From Gigaspora rosea (Eukaryota; Glomeromycota; Glomeromycetes; Diversisporales; Gigasporaceae): 64,000 bases of DNA. Below the pieces are notes generated by a model. The model was not told the origin of the DNA. It made no database searches and saw only the letters and a program-made list of their open reading frames with translations. Positions 35,234 through 47,015 of the stretch are shown here, one piece after another; the stretch's first letter is position 1; every line of letters starts with the position of its first letter. The translations under genes and the position numbers were made by a program. The DNA lies in the NCBI GenBank assembly GCA_003550325.1, contig QKWP01000800.1:86801-150800 (forward strand). The letters run 5' to 3'.

Positions 35234-36640
35234 GGCGCTGAACAAGTTTACTTAGTGCATTTTGTAAGAATTAATTAGTAAAATTTTATGAATCATAAGA
35301 TTTTATAGAATTTTATTAATAAAATTTCTATAAAATCTTATAATTTGCAAATTTTTATTAAATAATTCTTACAAAATGCACTAAGCAAACTTGTTCAACA
35401 CCTTAAAATTCCAAACCGGCTTTTTTGTTTTTATTTTACTTGAAATTTAGAGATTTGATGCACAATTTTGGATTTTTGATCAAAAAAGTCAAATTTTAAT
35501 ATCTTATCTCCAAATTTCAAGTAAAATAAAAACAACCCTGCCAATTTATTATATTTTTAGGTGCTGGACAAGGTTACTTAAGTTAGAAATAATTAGTAAA
35601 ATTTTGTGAATCATAAGATTTATAGAATTTTATTAGTAAAATTCTATAAAATCTTAAAATTCACAAATTTTTATTAATTAATTCTAACAAACCGCACTAA
35701 GTAAACTTGTACCATCTAAACATACATTAAATCGGCAGTGTTGTTTTTATTCTACTTAAAATTTGGAGAAAAGATGCTTAAATTTGACTTTTTTGATCAA
35801 AAATCCAAAATTATGCATCTTTTCTCCAAATTTCAGTAAAATAAAAACAACCCTGTCAATTTATGTATTTTTAGGTGCTGAACAAGTTTACTTAGTGCGT
35901 TTTGTTAGAATTAATTAATAAAAATTTGTGAATTTTAAGATTTTATAGAATTTTACTAATAAAATTCTATAAAATCTTATGATTCACAAAATTTTACTAA
36001 TTATTTCTAATTTTATGCACTAAATAAACTTGTACATCAACTAAAAATATATTAAACCGGCAGGGTTGTTTTTATTTTGCTTAAAATTTGGAGAAAAGAT
36101 GCTTAAATTTGACTTTTTTGATCAAAAATCCAAAATTATGCATCTTTCTCCAAATTTCAAGTAAAATAAAAGCAATCCTGCCAATTTAATGTATTTTTAG
36201 GTGCTAAACAAGTTTACTTAGTGTTTTGTTAGAATTAATTAATAAATTTTGTGAATTTTAAGATTTTATAGTATATTACTAATAAAATTCTATAAAATCT
36301 TATGATTCACAAAATTTTACTGATGATTTCCAACTTAATGCACTAAGTAAACTTGTTCAGCACCTGAAAATACATTAATTCGGCAGGTTTGTTCTTATTT
36401 TACTTGAAATTTAGAGATAAAATGTTAAAATTTGACTTTTGATCAAAAATCCAAAATTGTGCATCAAATCTCTAAATTTCAAGTAAAATAAAAACAAATA
36501 AGCCATTTTAATACATTGTTGGGTGCTGAACAAGTTACTTAGTGCATTTTGTTAGAATTATTTAATAAAAATTTGCAAATTATAAGATTTTTTAGAATTT
36601 TATTAATAAAATTCTATAAAATCTTATTATTTAGCCCCTG
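35234..36640. repeat. Satellite of two alternating palindromes (~320-330-bp period)
   Basis: Palindrome A has arms GCTGAACAAGTTTACTTAGTGC and complement around an AT-rich TATAGAATTTTATTAATAAAA core. Palindrome B has arms GTTGTTTTTATTTTACTTG...AAATTTGGAG around TTTGATCAAAAATCC. The order is A-B-A-B-A-B-A-B-A, with A near 35234, 35560, 35875, 36200 and 36520. The last A is split by the SINE and resumes at 37363-37440. Confidence 0.85.
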
Positions 36641-37362
36641 GGTCGATAGTGCAGTGGTTAGCACTCCGGGGCACAATCGCAAGGTTGCGGGTTCAAGTTC
36701 AAATAGTGACAAAAACTCTGTTAGGGCCACGATTGCAAATAATTAAGCAGTTACTGGCATAGCTACAAAGTCAGCACAATCAGAAAAGGTGTAATCCGTC
36801 AACAAATGATGTAAACATTAAGAGAGCCCGGTTTGAGAATGAAAAAGGCAAGTTGTACCACCCAAATAAAAGAAAGGAATTGCAGGATCCGAGCTCAGGA
36901 GGACCTGCTCCCACCTGAAACGGAAGGAAGACCGTAACTTTGAGAAGGCTAGTACGGTACCTTTAAGAAGGTTAGAACGAAAAGGAAGTACCGGTTAGGG
37001 TTGCCGGAACGGACTACCGTAGACTGGACTAAAGGCTGCTTTGAGTAGAACGTCAGAATGTAGTACTGAGTAGTGCATCAGGAAAAGATTTCTGTGGCCT
37101 GGACATGAAGTGGAAAACCTGGAAGACCATAAGAAGCTGAAACCGACAACACCGCCAGATGGGCATGATAATAATAAGGGGTGTATCCAGGAAGACCAAG
37201 TATGGAATAAGGGAGGTACAAACAGCCTATAAGTAGTTAAAAGTAAAATAGGATAAAATTATGTACTAAGGCAGATCATAGCCGTAATTAAATGGTTAAA
37301 TATAATAAAGTACGCCTACTTGGCGTCCCAGGAGATAATGGCTGGTAAAAATAAAAAAAAAT
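36632..37362 (+). mobile_element. SINE with tRNA-like head (731 bp)
   Basis: Flanked by TCTTATTATT at 36622-36631 and 37363-37372. The head GGGTCGATAGTGCAGTGG (A box-like) and GGTTCAAGTTC (B box-like, about 36690) resembles a tRNA with an internal polymerase III promoter. The body is GC-richer than its surroundings and the 3' end is an A-rich tail. The head does not form a full acceptor stem, so it is not a tRNA gene. Confidence 0.82.
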
Positions 37363-37815
37363 TCTTATTATTCATAAAATTTTACTAATTTATTCTAACA
37401 AAATGCACTAAGTAAACTTGTTTAGTACCGAAAAATACATATAAATATATTTGGACTCAGACCAGTCTGCAGACTTCGAACCAGACCCAAACCAGACTTA
37501 GACTTGACTAAAAAGTCTGAATATAAAAGTCTGAGTCTGGTCCAAAAATCAGACCAGGCTCAGACTTGACTAAAGTCTTGTTTGAGTTCAGTCCATAGGA
37601 GTACTAGTTCTTATAACCTGGTGGGTAATATTTTAAAAATATTTTAAAAAAAATTTTTTATATATTTTAATAGTCGAGTAGGATTTCAAAAAATTTTTTT
37701 AAAAATTTTATAAAATTTTATATATAAAATTTTTAAATAAAAGTTTGGTCGGCTGGATTATTTTTTTGTCTCATGTTGTAAGAACCAAAAAATTAACTTT
37801 ATATGCCTAATTAAT

Positions 37816-38613
37816 TAAAATAATTGGCTAAACAAAATTATAGTTATTCAAAATCAAAGCTTATCTAAAACATTTAGCATTATTTTTTGTTAACTATATA
37901 TCTAGTAGACTAATATTTTATTTGAGAATAGTAAATATTAGAATTGTTAAGTAGTAAATTACTATTGGTAAATTACAGTAATTTAGCAAATAATTTGCCA
38001 AAGATGTGGTATATTTACCTTTATATACTTAAGGTTGGGTCTAACTATGTAATTTGATTGGCTAAATTTTTTTTATCTACCAAGTTATATGATTTTATAT
38101 TATACAAACCTTTTTAAAAATAACTAGAGTAAATTGATCTGTAATTTATTAAACAGCTTGGTCATTTACTAAAAAAAATTTAAAATTATAGTAAATTAAC
38201 AACTTTGATAAAATTAATATTATTATAAGCTAAAAATAAATTATTAAAGCTAAAACCTTACTAAATATAAATACGGAAATTTATACTACAATACTAAAAC
38301 AGAATAATCTATATGAGCTTATATTTGGACATCATAGAGAACCGGACATCTAGTATAGAGGTCATTATTGGTTTTTTTTTAGCAAAAACTCCTGAAATTT
38401 GAGAAGCAAAAAAAAAGTTTTGGCAATTATCTTGGTATCCAGTAGACCAATTTGAACAAACTTTTTTTAAAAATGAAGCTCTCAATAAGACAAATCTAAC
38501 AAAAAAAAAGTTTATTCAATTCTAATCACCAGATCAAAAGTTATTTAAACAAATATATTTTGTCATTTTTACGGGGTTCTCATCATAGTAAATTTTTTTC
38601 ATTAGTAATTTTA
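37816..38613. other. AT-rich intergenic DNA
   Basis: No gene. A weak copy of the hairpin block (GAAGCTCTCAATAAGAC) is at about 38477. Confidence 0.4.
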
Positions 38614-38621
38614 TATGGTAT

Positions 38622-39113
38622 TAGGGTTCTTCAAACTCAAATCAAATATAAGTCATATTTAAATTTGATCAAATCAAATTAGGCTTGATTTAATTTGAAT
38701 TTTTTAAAATTTTTTTATAAATTTTTAATTTAAATCAAATAGTTTAATTATTTGATCAAATCAAATCAAATATTTATTGATTTGAATTTGATTTAAAAGT
38801 TTTGTATTTGAATTTGATTTGAGATCAAATGGGGTCTTTGCTAGGAAAACCACAGTTAGAGACTATTTAGATTTTGACAATAAAATTTGAAATTGCTAGC
38901 TATCTATTAATCTCATTTGAATAAAGTTTTTTTTTATTTTATAAAGATCAAAAAGCTTTATAAAGTAAAAAAAAGTTTATTCAATTTGGGTTAATAGATA
39001 GCTAGCAATTTTAAATTTTATTGTCAAAATCTAAATATTCTCTAACTGTGGTTTTCCTAGCAAAGACCCCAAATATTCAATTAAATCAAATTAAATCAAA
39101 TTGCAAAACCCTA
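38622..39113. mobile_element. hAT-like MITE (492 bp) with AATCAAAT ends
   Basis: Ends are TAGGGTTCTTCAAACTC and TAGGGTTTTGCAATTTG. Flanking 8-mers TATGGTAT (38614-38621) and ATTGGTAT (39114-39121) agree at six positions. Iterated CAAATCAAAT motifs lie at both ends. A palindrome occupies the middle. Confidence 0.6.
38831..39070. repeat. 240-bp near-perfect palindrome
   Basis: GGGGTCTTTGCTAGGAAAACC and its complement close the ends; TTAATAGATAGCTAGCAATT-type arms continue to a centre near 38950. It sits inside the hAT-like MITE, possibly as a separate insertion (AAAT on both sides). Confidence 0.75.
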
Positions 39114-39275
39114 ATTGGTATATATAATCTATATTTCAAATATTAGATAAAAATATTTTTTTATCTTTTTTTAAATACTATATTCTTTAAAAAAAAAGAA
39201 AAAATACAGAATTACATTTTTTTAAAAAAACAAAAATATAAAAAAAAAACTATATTCTCTAAAAAAAAAAAAAAA

Positions 39276-39400
39276 NNNNNNNNNNNNNNNNNNNNNNNNN
39301 NNNNNNNNNNNNNNNNNNNNNNNNNNNNNNNNNNNNNNNNNNNNNNNNNNNNNNNNNNNNNNNNNNNNNNNNNNNNNNNNNNNNNNNNNNNNNNNNNNNN
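39276..39400. other. Assembly gap, 125 N
   Basis: A run of unknown bases. It starts in a poly-A tract and ends in a simple repeat. Confidence 1.
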
Positions 39401-39570
39401 GCAAAAAAGCAAGAACACAAATGGCAAAGTATGAAAAAGCAAAGAAGCACGATCACAAAAAAGCAAGAAAGCACGATCGCAAGGAAGCAAGAAAGCACAA
39501 ATGCAAAGAGGCAAGAAGCACAAGCGCGAAAAAGCAAGGAAGCATGAATGCAAAAAGAAAAGCACGAACG
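39401..39570. repeat. Degenerate short tandem repeat GCAAGAAAGCACGATC-like
   Basis: GCAAG(A)AAGCACGAN and GCAAGGAAGCA-type units repeat with drift. The Lys/Arg-rich frame at 39421-39669 is a product of this composition. Confidence 0.6.
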
Positions 39571-40658
39571 CAAAACACTAGCAAAACAAAAACATACCGA
39601 AATACGACACCAACAACGAAAAATAAGAGAAAAAATAACGGTAAAATATTTATAAACAAAACAATCTAATCTAGAAAAAAAAATAAAAAAATTTGATTGG
39701 CCGATCTTGTAGGGGTGGTAAAAAAACGTAAATCCCACCCGGGGTGGCACATAGGATTTTCCTATTTATATATATATTAATAATCAAGAACATACAAATT
39801 AAAATAATTTGGGTGTGGTGACTTAGAGAAGTTGGTAAGTTGTCACCCCCAAGTGGCAGGTCTAGGGTTCAAATCCCACTAACGACGCTTTGAAAAAATA
39901 GACCTGTGTTCCGGTAACTGTTTCCTGTCGATCAGTTGGTTACATTACCTGTAGTCCTTGGTTACCATCTCGAATAGGAGCTTTCGGGCGAAGTTGTACC
40001 TTGTGACACAGACAAATCCAAGGAACCGTGGAAACAGAAACCCATTTGGCAAGACCCAAGTAAGGAGATAGCAAAGATCTTTGAACGTGCTACCAAAACT
40101 GGAATATTGGGCCTGAGCCGAAGTACCGGACGTTGTCCTTGGGGACAAGGTCTACCAACCTGGCCGCCAGAGTCGCACCAGAGGAAAAGGACCCATGTTG
40201 AGGAATTGGGGACCAGGGGGAGAAAAACCATGATGGCACCTAATGCCGAGTAGATCAACCTTTCTGGACCAACTGGATTGGAAGTCTGGGAAAATCAGTG
40301 AAGGACCGGTAGAAAAGTGATGGTGGGTACCGGGGTTGGAGCGAACCTTACAAGGGCAAAAGTAGGTATTGGTAAGAGGACAGGAGTAACTTTGTCTCGC
40401 AAGTGTTGGCCTCAGTCATAGCGATAAGTACTGAAGTGTAGGTAAATACCTGATATGGGACAGGTACCGCTCTACCAAGTCTCCTGTCGAGGATAACAGG
40501 ACCGGGAATACCTGGCTGGGTCCTAAGGCAATGGATAAGTATCCGGAACTTGCTGACTGACTTATGTAACAGGCATGTTCTGGTGATACAAGATGGGTTG
40601 GCAGGCAGAACATGGATCAGAGGGTTTAAATAGGCAATTCCCGTAGTTGGGTTGCAGG

Positions 40659-42035
40659 CAGTGTTGAAAATCTGTTTTGAAATTTATGTTCTTATGAGAA
40701 CATGTTTTTTGAATTTAATATTCTCAAAAATGTTTTTATGTTCTCAATTATAAAAAAAAGTTTTTTTTTTACTCTCTCTTTCTCTTTCTCTTTTTCTCTT
40801 TCTTTCTCTTTCTATCTTCTTTCTCTTTCTCTCTCTCTCTCTCTCTTTTTCTCCCTCCCTACTCTTTCTCATTCTTTCTCACTCTTTCTTATTCTTATTT
40901 TCTTTCTTTCATTCTCTTTCTTACACTTACACTTTTATACTTTTAGTTATTTTTAATTTTTATTTTTAATTAATGAATTAATTTTGTTATACCCATAGGG
41001 TACATTAAATTTTTCCATTATTTTGATCATATAATATTACATACATAATCGACATTGTTTATATTAGGTTAGGGTTAGGGTGAGAACTATATTAGGGTTA
41101 GGGTTGAGTATTATATAGTAAAATCGCTCAAGAAAAACTTTTAATTAATGCACAGAAGATGGTTTAGTATACAGTTTCTTGCAAAATGAGCGATTTTTGT
41201 CAAAACGAACGTTTGTTTTGAATTTTTCTGATCGTGTAATATTACACCTGATCTTGAATTTTGGTGGTGATCTATAGGTTACATGATGTGGGTATATGTA
41301 CCTTTGGGTACATATATATAATCCCTTAATTAATAGATTAATAAAAAAATATAATTGATTTAACAAACTATATAAACAAAGCGAAGTTATTTATAATAAT
41401 AAGATTATATTTTTATATGTATATTTTTTAAAAAAATTAATATTGAGGTTTTTTATATATTGGCTCAGCTTATATATTAAATTTTTAAATAAGCTATTAA
41501 CATCTCTCAAATGTTTAAATAAATAAGTAATATAATATACTATTTTTTTTACTTTAGTGAATTTATAGTTTCAAAACTTCCCACTATAAAATTTTAAGAT
41601 ATAACACTAAAGTTTAAAATCCTAATAACTAAAAATTTGTTTAAGTAATTTTCTTATAAAAATTATCATCATAGTGAGTTTAGCTCTCTAAAATTTATGA
41701 TATTATATGTATATATAATAAGGGCTATATTGCACCAAACTAGAAATGGATAAACCAATAAACTTTATTATCTAAAATTTTTTATGATCAAAAACAATAA
41801 ACTGTTCTCTATTTCAACTAACTAACAATTAAATATTTATGAGCTTAAATATTTTAAACTGCTATATTAATAAAAATGTTTTTTTATTATTTTATATATT
41901 TACACAGAGAACATATTTTTCAAACTTAATGTTCTCAAAAAAAATTTAATAGAGAACATCTTAAATTTTGTAAATGTTCTCAGATTGAAAGTGATGTTCT
42001 CATGAGAACATGAGAACATAAGATTTCCAACACTA
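40659..42035. mobile_element. Non-autonomous hAT-like element (1377 bp), GAGAACAT ends
   Basis: Flanking 8-mers GTTGCAGG (40651-40658) and GTTGCAAG (42036-42043) differ by one transition. Ends are CAGTGTTGAAAATCT and TAGTGTTGGAAATCT. Iterated GTTCTCATGAGAACAT motifs sit at both ends. The uninterrupted SINE tandem copy (GTTGCAGGTATAGCAG) confirms the site. The interior has a CT microsatellite and two TTAGGG-type runs (41064-41105). No transposase. Confidence 0.85.
40770..40950. repeat. CT-rich microsatellite
   Basis: (TCTTTC)n and (TC)n with interruptions, inside the hAT-like element. The 84-codon Ser/Phe/Leu frame over it is an artefact. Confidence 0.85.
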
Positions 42036-42355
42036 GTTGCAAGTATGGTAGCTAGTGTGGAACCCTTGGGCGGACCACTTAAATTAAACACCAAAAGTGT
42101 ACATGTGGCTAGATGTATCCTCGTCTTGTGGATCAGAGGGTTTAAATAGCCAATTCCCATAGTTGGGTTGCAGGTATAGCAGCTAGTGTGAAACCCTTGG
42201 GCAGACCATTTAAATTAGACACCAAAAGTGTATGTGTGGCTAGATGTATCCTCATCTATGTAACAAATGCCGGTATTCCCCTTAGAGGTTACCGACGGCC
42301 CTAATATCTTGAATAAAATTCCTAAGTTCCAAAACGGGCACTTTAATTAAAAAAA

Positions 42356-43723
42356 AAATAATTATAAAATCTAATTGGCTAATTGGGATATCAGGTGTGG
42401 GTGGGTGGGGTAGGTTCATAGTAAACAAAAATCAGCTGATTTCTTGAAGCTCCCTTACTTATATTTTTTATTAGCACATTTCAAAAATAAGATTTATAAA
42501 ACTTATTCTATTAGCATTAAATATAACTTATTTAGTCATTAGCTATTTTCAAATATAACCTTTTTACCCAATATCTACTTTTAATTATAATCTTTTTAAA
42601 AAAGGGCCTATATTAGCAATTTTTTTAAATATAGCCTTATATAGATTGTTTGGAGTTCTACTGAAACTATTCTTGTATTCTTTTAAAATTTTTACAATAT
42701 ACTATACATAGTTCTGTATTTTTATATGATTTAAGTTACCTCTTGACATTAATTATTAACAAGAACTTGAGAGCCTAAAGGGAAAATTTTAGATTTAAAA
42801 ATCTAAAACCTTGAGTACAAATACAAAAATAACTATTTTTGTATTTATTCAAGATCTTTTCTACATATTGCACATGATTTTGTGTTTTTATATTGCCTAT
42901 TTATTAGAATTTATAATTTAAATAGGATCCAGAAAGCCAAGATTTTGTTAAGTATAAATATAAAATTAATAAACATAATATATTTTTATACAAAAAGTTA
43001 AGTTATTTTTATAAAGCCACAAATTTTAATAGTAAATTAAAATAAATTAGCCAATTAGCATGAGATTTGCAATAATTATATCAAAAAATAAAGCTACTTA
43101 TATGATCTCAATGGTCACTCTAAATCTTGTATATGATTGGTTCAAAACCTTTTTATTAAAAATTGCAAAAATTAAAAATTTGGCCTACTTATATGTTGCT
43201 TCTATTGTTTGATTAACAAATATTTACAAATTATTTTGAATTAAACATAGCTAAAAAGGCAGTAATTCTTGTATTTTATAGTTTTATACTGATATACCAA
43301 CTAATAAAATCATGGTTATATTGGTTTGTAACAAGATTTTTTATAGAAATTTGTAATAGAAACTTCTATTGTTAATTCAAATACAAACTAATTCAACATA
43401 TTATAATAAGGTTTATAACAAAATTTTATAGTAGAAACATATCAGTCGATTTATAGAATTGGACCTTAAATTAGTTCCCAAAATATTCAATGATCTGCAA
43501 AAAGTCACATGTTGATTGGATGTAAATAAAAAACATACTCCAAAATCATATGTCAAATTCATTGTCTCTTCAAGAGAATATAATAAAACCCATGAACCTA
43601 CCTCAAAACCCATAAGTTTTTTTAGAAAGAATCGAATTTAATAAAAAGTAAGTGAAGTTAATTTTAAATTAAAAATTGTTTTTTAAGTTTTTTAAACTTT
43701 ACAAAGTTTAACTTTTTAGTTTG
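42356..43723. other. AT-rich intergenic DNA with repeat scraps
   Basis: No gene. ATAGATTGTTTGGAGTTCTAC (about 42647) and two minus-strand copies of the 30265-type repeat (42660-42730, 42835-42900). Confidence 0.4.
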
Positions 43724-43990
43724 TTTAGATCTCACAATTCGTACTTAGCTTTTGTTTAGATCTTGCAGCACATATTTAGTTTTGTTTAGATCTTGCAACA
43801 TATATTTAGTTGGGCTTTATGATATATTTTGATATATATTTAGTATTAGTAATTTGGTATTTAGCTTGGGTTTTATGATATATATTTAGCATAAGTTTCA
43901 TGGTATATATATTTACTTGGGTTTCACAATACATATTTAGCTTGGGTTTCAAAATACATGTTTAATTTGGGTTTGCATTACATATTTTAA
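43724..43990. repeat. Tandem repeat of ~30-35-bp units
   Basis: TTTAG(C)TTGGGTTTCACAATACATA-like units, about eight, with drift in length and sequence; the first units read TTTGTTTAGATCTTGCA. Confidence 0.65.
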
Positions 43991-44754
43991 TTCCAGGTTA
44001 TTGTGTCTAAACTAGATACTGGACATGACAGGGTTTAGTTATTATAACTTTGTCTATTTTTTATTTATTAAACTATTATTATACTGTGTATGTTACATTA
44101 TATTAATTATATTAATTCGTATAAAAAAAATAAATAAGTAAAGCTTTTGAATGTTTAATTTTAAATAAATTTTTTTTATTTTTTCATTAATATGGAATAT
44201 ACAACTTTCTCACTCGTGAAATCTTTGATCAAATATTAAAACGTTTATTTATCAAAGGAAAAAACATTCTTTAATAGATCAAAAATATGTTTAAATGCAC
44301 AGTTCAATTAACTCTGATCAGATTCTACAAAACCAATTAAAAAAATTAGCTCATATGGATCCAAATTTTTATCAAAAAAAGAAACTTGTATGACAAAAAA
44401 TTCTTTATTTATTAAAAAAAATTACATTTACCACTAACTAACCCTAATTCTAACAACTAATACTAAGAGCCTAAAAAACGCCTTGTAATAAACATTCCAA
44501 ACTATATCAAACATGACATAATGAAGTCACCAACGACATTTAACTTTCATAGCCACGATGATATATACCTATATACCCAATTCTAATAGTAACGAAGCTG
44601 AAATTAAATCATAGCAAAAGCACAATAACACCAAAAATGATGAAGGCTAAACTTTCACTAAAGATGCCACAAAATAACAAAAGCCTAAATTTCCACTGAC
44701 GTAAACCAAAAAATAACTCCAACGACTGTAATGACTCATGTAGTGATAGTGTGA
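43991..44754. other. AT-rich intergenic DNA
   Basis: No gene. ACTAACTAACCCTAATTC near 44435 is a weak telomere-like match. Confidence 0.35.
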
Positions 44755-45530
44755 CTATACTACCTAGTATTCTAGCAAGGCTAATACAGTATATAAAAAA
44801 ATCTATTAGTAAGTAAAAAAAAAAAAAGACAATAAAAAACTATTTACTACGTATCTTACAAGATACTGGTTTGAATTTCCAATACTTGGCATTCTAGCAA
44901 AGCAATAAAAAAAAACAGAAAAGAAAAAGCTGCTTATCTAATATAGAGATTGGTCATATCAAGAAAATCTCTGCTCAAGTATTATTAAACTACTCGGGCC
45001 AATCCCTAATCTTACAAATCCCAGCTGTAATCTCCACTACCTGGTGTTCTAATGAAATAAACCTACAGAAGTTCAAGCTAAAGATATAAAATATATAAAT
45101 AAAAAAAAAACAAACAGAAAAAAAAACACTTATCTTACAGATCCTGGTCAGCAAAGATTAAAGTGATCTAAATCTGATTTAGATCTAGATCCAGGAGATG
45201 ATCTGAAAATAAATAATTAAATAAATAATTTAAAAAAATAGAAAAAAATAAAATAAAAATAAAGAAAATAAAAAAAATAAGTGAAAAAAAAGTAAAAAAA
45301 AAAATTAAGTAAAATAAAAATAAATAAAAAAATAGAAAAAAGTAAAATAAAAATAAATAAAGAAAATAAAAAAAATAAGTGAAGTAAAATAAAAAATAAA
45401 AAATAAGAAGCAAAAAAATTAATTAAAAAAATATAATAAAAAAACAATAAAAAATATTAATTAAAAAAATACAATAAAAAAATGATGAAAAATAAAAAAA
45501 TAAACAAAAAAAACCATTAATATATATTAT
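44755..45530. repeat. Degenerate tandem repeat grading into A-rich low complexity
   Basis: TACCTAGTATTCTAGCAA (44759), TACTTGGCATTCTAGCAA (44882) and TACCTGGTGTTCTAATGA (45039) mark three loose units. 45220-45530 is (AAATAAAAT)n-like; Phe/Leu-rich minus-strand frames there are artefacts. Confidence 0.6.
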
Positions 45531-45589
45531 TTAAACCCTAAATTTTTAGGGTATTCTAAAAATCACCTGATATGATAGAACTTCAAAAT

Positions 45590-45700
45590 ATAAAAATAGA
45601 AAGTTCTGTAAAAAACCTTCAAAAATAAGCAAAAATTATTATAAATAGAAAAGATCTGCATTAAAATACCAAAAATAAGCAAACTAAAACCTGACTTATT
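45590..45700 (+). repeat. Dispersed repeat, direct copy of 34636-34745
   Basis: Shares AAAAATAAGCAAAAATTA, AAAAGATCTG and ACCTGACTTATTTATG-type blocks in the same order. Confidence 0.65.
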
Positions 45701-45704
45701 TATG

Positions 45705-45937
45705 CTACTGAAATTGATTTTTGAAAAAGGTCTATTTCATTTTTATTAGAGAAAATTAAAATTTTTTATAAGAAAGAGCAAATAAAATTTATATAGATAT
45801 GTTTCTTATAATTTCATCTATTCAAAAAAAATATCAAATAATTTTGTCTTTTAAGTAAAATAGGTCAAAAACAATTTTGTCTTCAAATTTTAATTTTAGG
45901 TTTTAGAACCCAAAATAATTTTGTCCTTATGTATAAT
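45705..45937 (+). repeat. 233-bp dispersed repeat, CpG-depleted copy
   Basis: Same length and order as 30822-31054. Nearly all differences are transitions, mostly toward T or A here, and all five CpG sites of the other copy are TpG or CpA. Confidence 0.85.
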
Positions 45938-46064
45938 TAAGACAGTTGATTCCAAAACCAACTAATTCAACTATATACTATGATAGCATGTAATCTTTGT
46001 TTTGTCTCTCATTATTTGGTATAGTGCATAACTATGAAGAAGATATATGGTATTGCCCCTTTAC

Positions 46065-46346
46065 CAGTATTGTTATAAAACAGCTTTGGACAGTAAGTAG
46101 TTTGGACAATTTGAACAATCTTGGACAATTAAATAAAGTAAAATTACTTAAAATTTTATTAAAATAACCTATTTTAATTTTAACTAGAATGTATTTAGCA
46201 CCTAAAAAAAATATATAATCATATAACTTTTAGATAAATTTATTAATTATTAAAGCCTGAACAAGCTTTGGACAATCTTGGACATTTGGATATTTTGAAT
46301 ATAAACAAGGTCAAAAAAGGCTTTGGACAGCCAAATGTACAACACT
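46065..46346. mobile_element. hAT-like MITE (282 bp) with TTTGGACA motif
   Basis: Ends are CAGTATTGTTATAAAAC and CAGTGTTGTACATTTGG. CTTTGGACA/CTTGGACAAT motifs repeat near both ends. CCTTTA lies on both sides, offset by a base, so the target duplication is weak. Confidence 0.55.
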
Positions 46347-47015
46347 GCCTTTAGTTATTGAGCAATCTATGCAACAATTTCACAACTTTTACATTTGTTC
46401 TATTATGCATTTAACAACTAGGCTGTTTGACCAGTGATTGTTATCTTGACAGGCCACACTATCCAGTATTCTTGGCTAAATAATTGTCACAGCTGATGCT
46501 AAAATTTTGACCTATTTTGATATGAAATTTTAAAATTTTTTTGGTGGTTTTTTTTTGTTTTTGTTTTATAGGAGTAGGGTATTTAAAAAGCATGTATATA
46601 TTTAGCAAGGCTTATAGTTTCAAATCGAGACCCCAAATTTCAGCATCAGCTGCAACAATAACTGAAAATACTGATCACTAATAGCCAAAATTATCTAATA
46701 CTCACAGTAAATCATGATAGAATCATGACTGTTAATTCATTACAATAGCAAGTATGCCTTGTAACAAAAATTTTAATTCTAATGCTAACTCACTATATAC
46801 TGTGTCATTGCAATAGCCAGTATGATGAAATCATGATGGAATTTCAATAAAAGCTGTAGAAATCACAACTGTTAATTTCAATACAAACTAACTCATGTCT
46901 ATCACCACAATAGTCAGTAAGTTTTGCAACAAAATTTTTACAATATAATAGTAATTTCAATACAAAAACTAATTCAATCTTAACTGCATAATGTGCAAAT
47001 ACCGGATCGTCGGTA
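46347..47015. other. AT-rich intergenic DNA
   Basis: No gene seen. Repeated AATCATGATGGAATT / ACTGTTAATTTCAATACAAAC motifs (46720-46980) suggest a degenerate repeat. Confidence 0.4.

Larger units (their letters stand above)
35062..37606. mobile_element. Non-autonomous hAT-like element (2545 bp), GTCTGG ends
   Basis: Flanking 8-mers GTTTTTAT (35054-35061) and GTTCTTAT (37607-37614) differ by one transition. Ends are TAGTGCTTCTAAGTCCGG and TAGTACTCCTATGGACTG. Iterated AGTCTGG / CCAGAC motifs occupy 35070-35215 and 37440-37600. The inside is a satellite of alternating palindromes carrying a SINE. No transposase. Confidence 0.78.
35026..37815. mobile_element. TIR element with TAAGGCCATATAAAGTTA ends, split by a hAT-like insertion
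   Basis: The left end is TAAGGCCATATAAAGTTAA (35030) and the right end, reversed, TAGGCATATAAAGTTAA (about 37812); both continue TTTTTTGGTT. Without the insertion at 35062-37606 it would be about 240 bp. The ends resemble those of the element at 14463-15306. Confidence 0.6.
39811..42355 (+). mobile_element. Long SINE with tRNA-like head, split by a hAT-like insertion
   Basis: The head GACTTAGAGAAGTTGGTAAG (A box-like) and GGTTCAAATCC (39866-39876, B box-like) is followed by a GC-richer body. It is interrupted at 40659-42035 and resumes; the 3' part contains a ~130-bp tandem duplication (CAGAGGGTTTAAATAG...GCTAGATGTATCCTC twice). It ends in TTAATTAAAAAAAAAATAATT. AAAATAATT before the head is a weak target duplication. 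Related 3' segments on the minus strand occur at 57505-61330 and 63600-64000. Confidence 0.75.

Noticed and set aside
36632..36705. Possible tRNA gene
   Set aside because: It has A/B-box-like motifs but no full acceptor or D/anticodon stems, and it heads a 731-bp SINE with a target duplication.
39421..39669. Lys/Arg-rich 82-residue protein
   Set aside because: Composition of a degenerate short tandem repeat next to an assembly gap.
39812..39890. Possible tRNA gene
   Set aside because: Same reasoning: tRNA-like head of a long SINE, not a foldable tRNA.
45168..45447. Phe/Tyr-rich membrane protein frames
   Set aside because: A-rich low-complexity DNA on the other strand.
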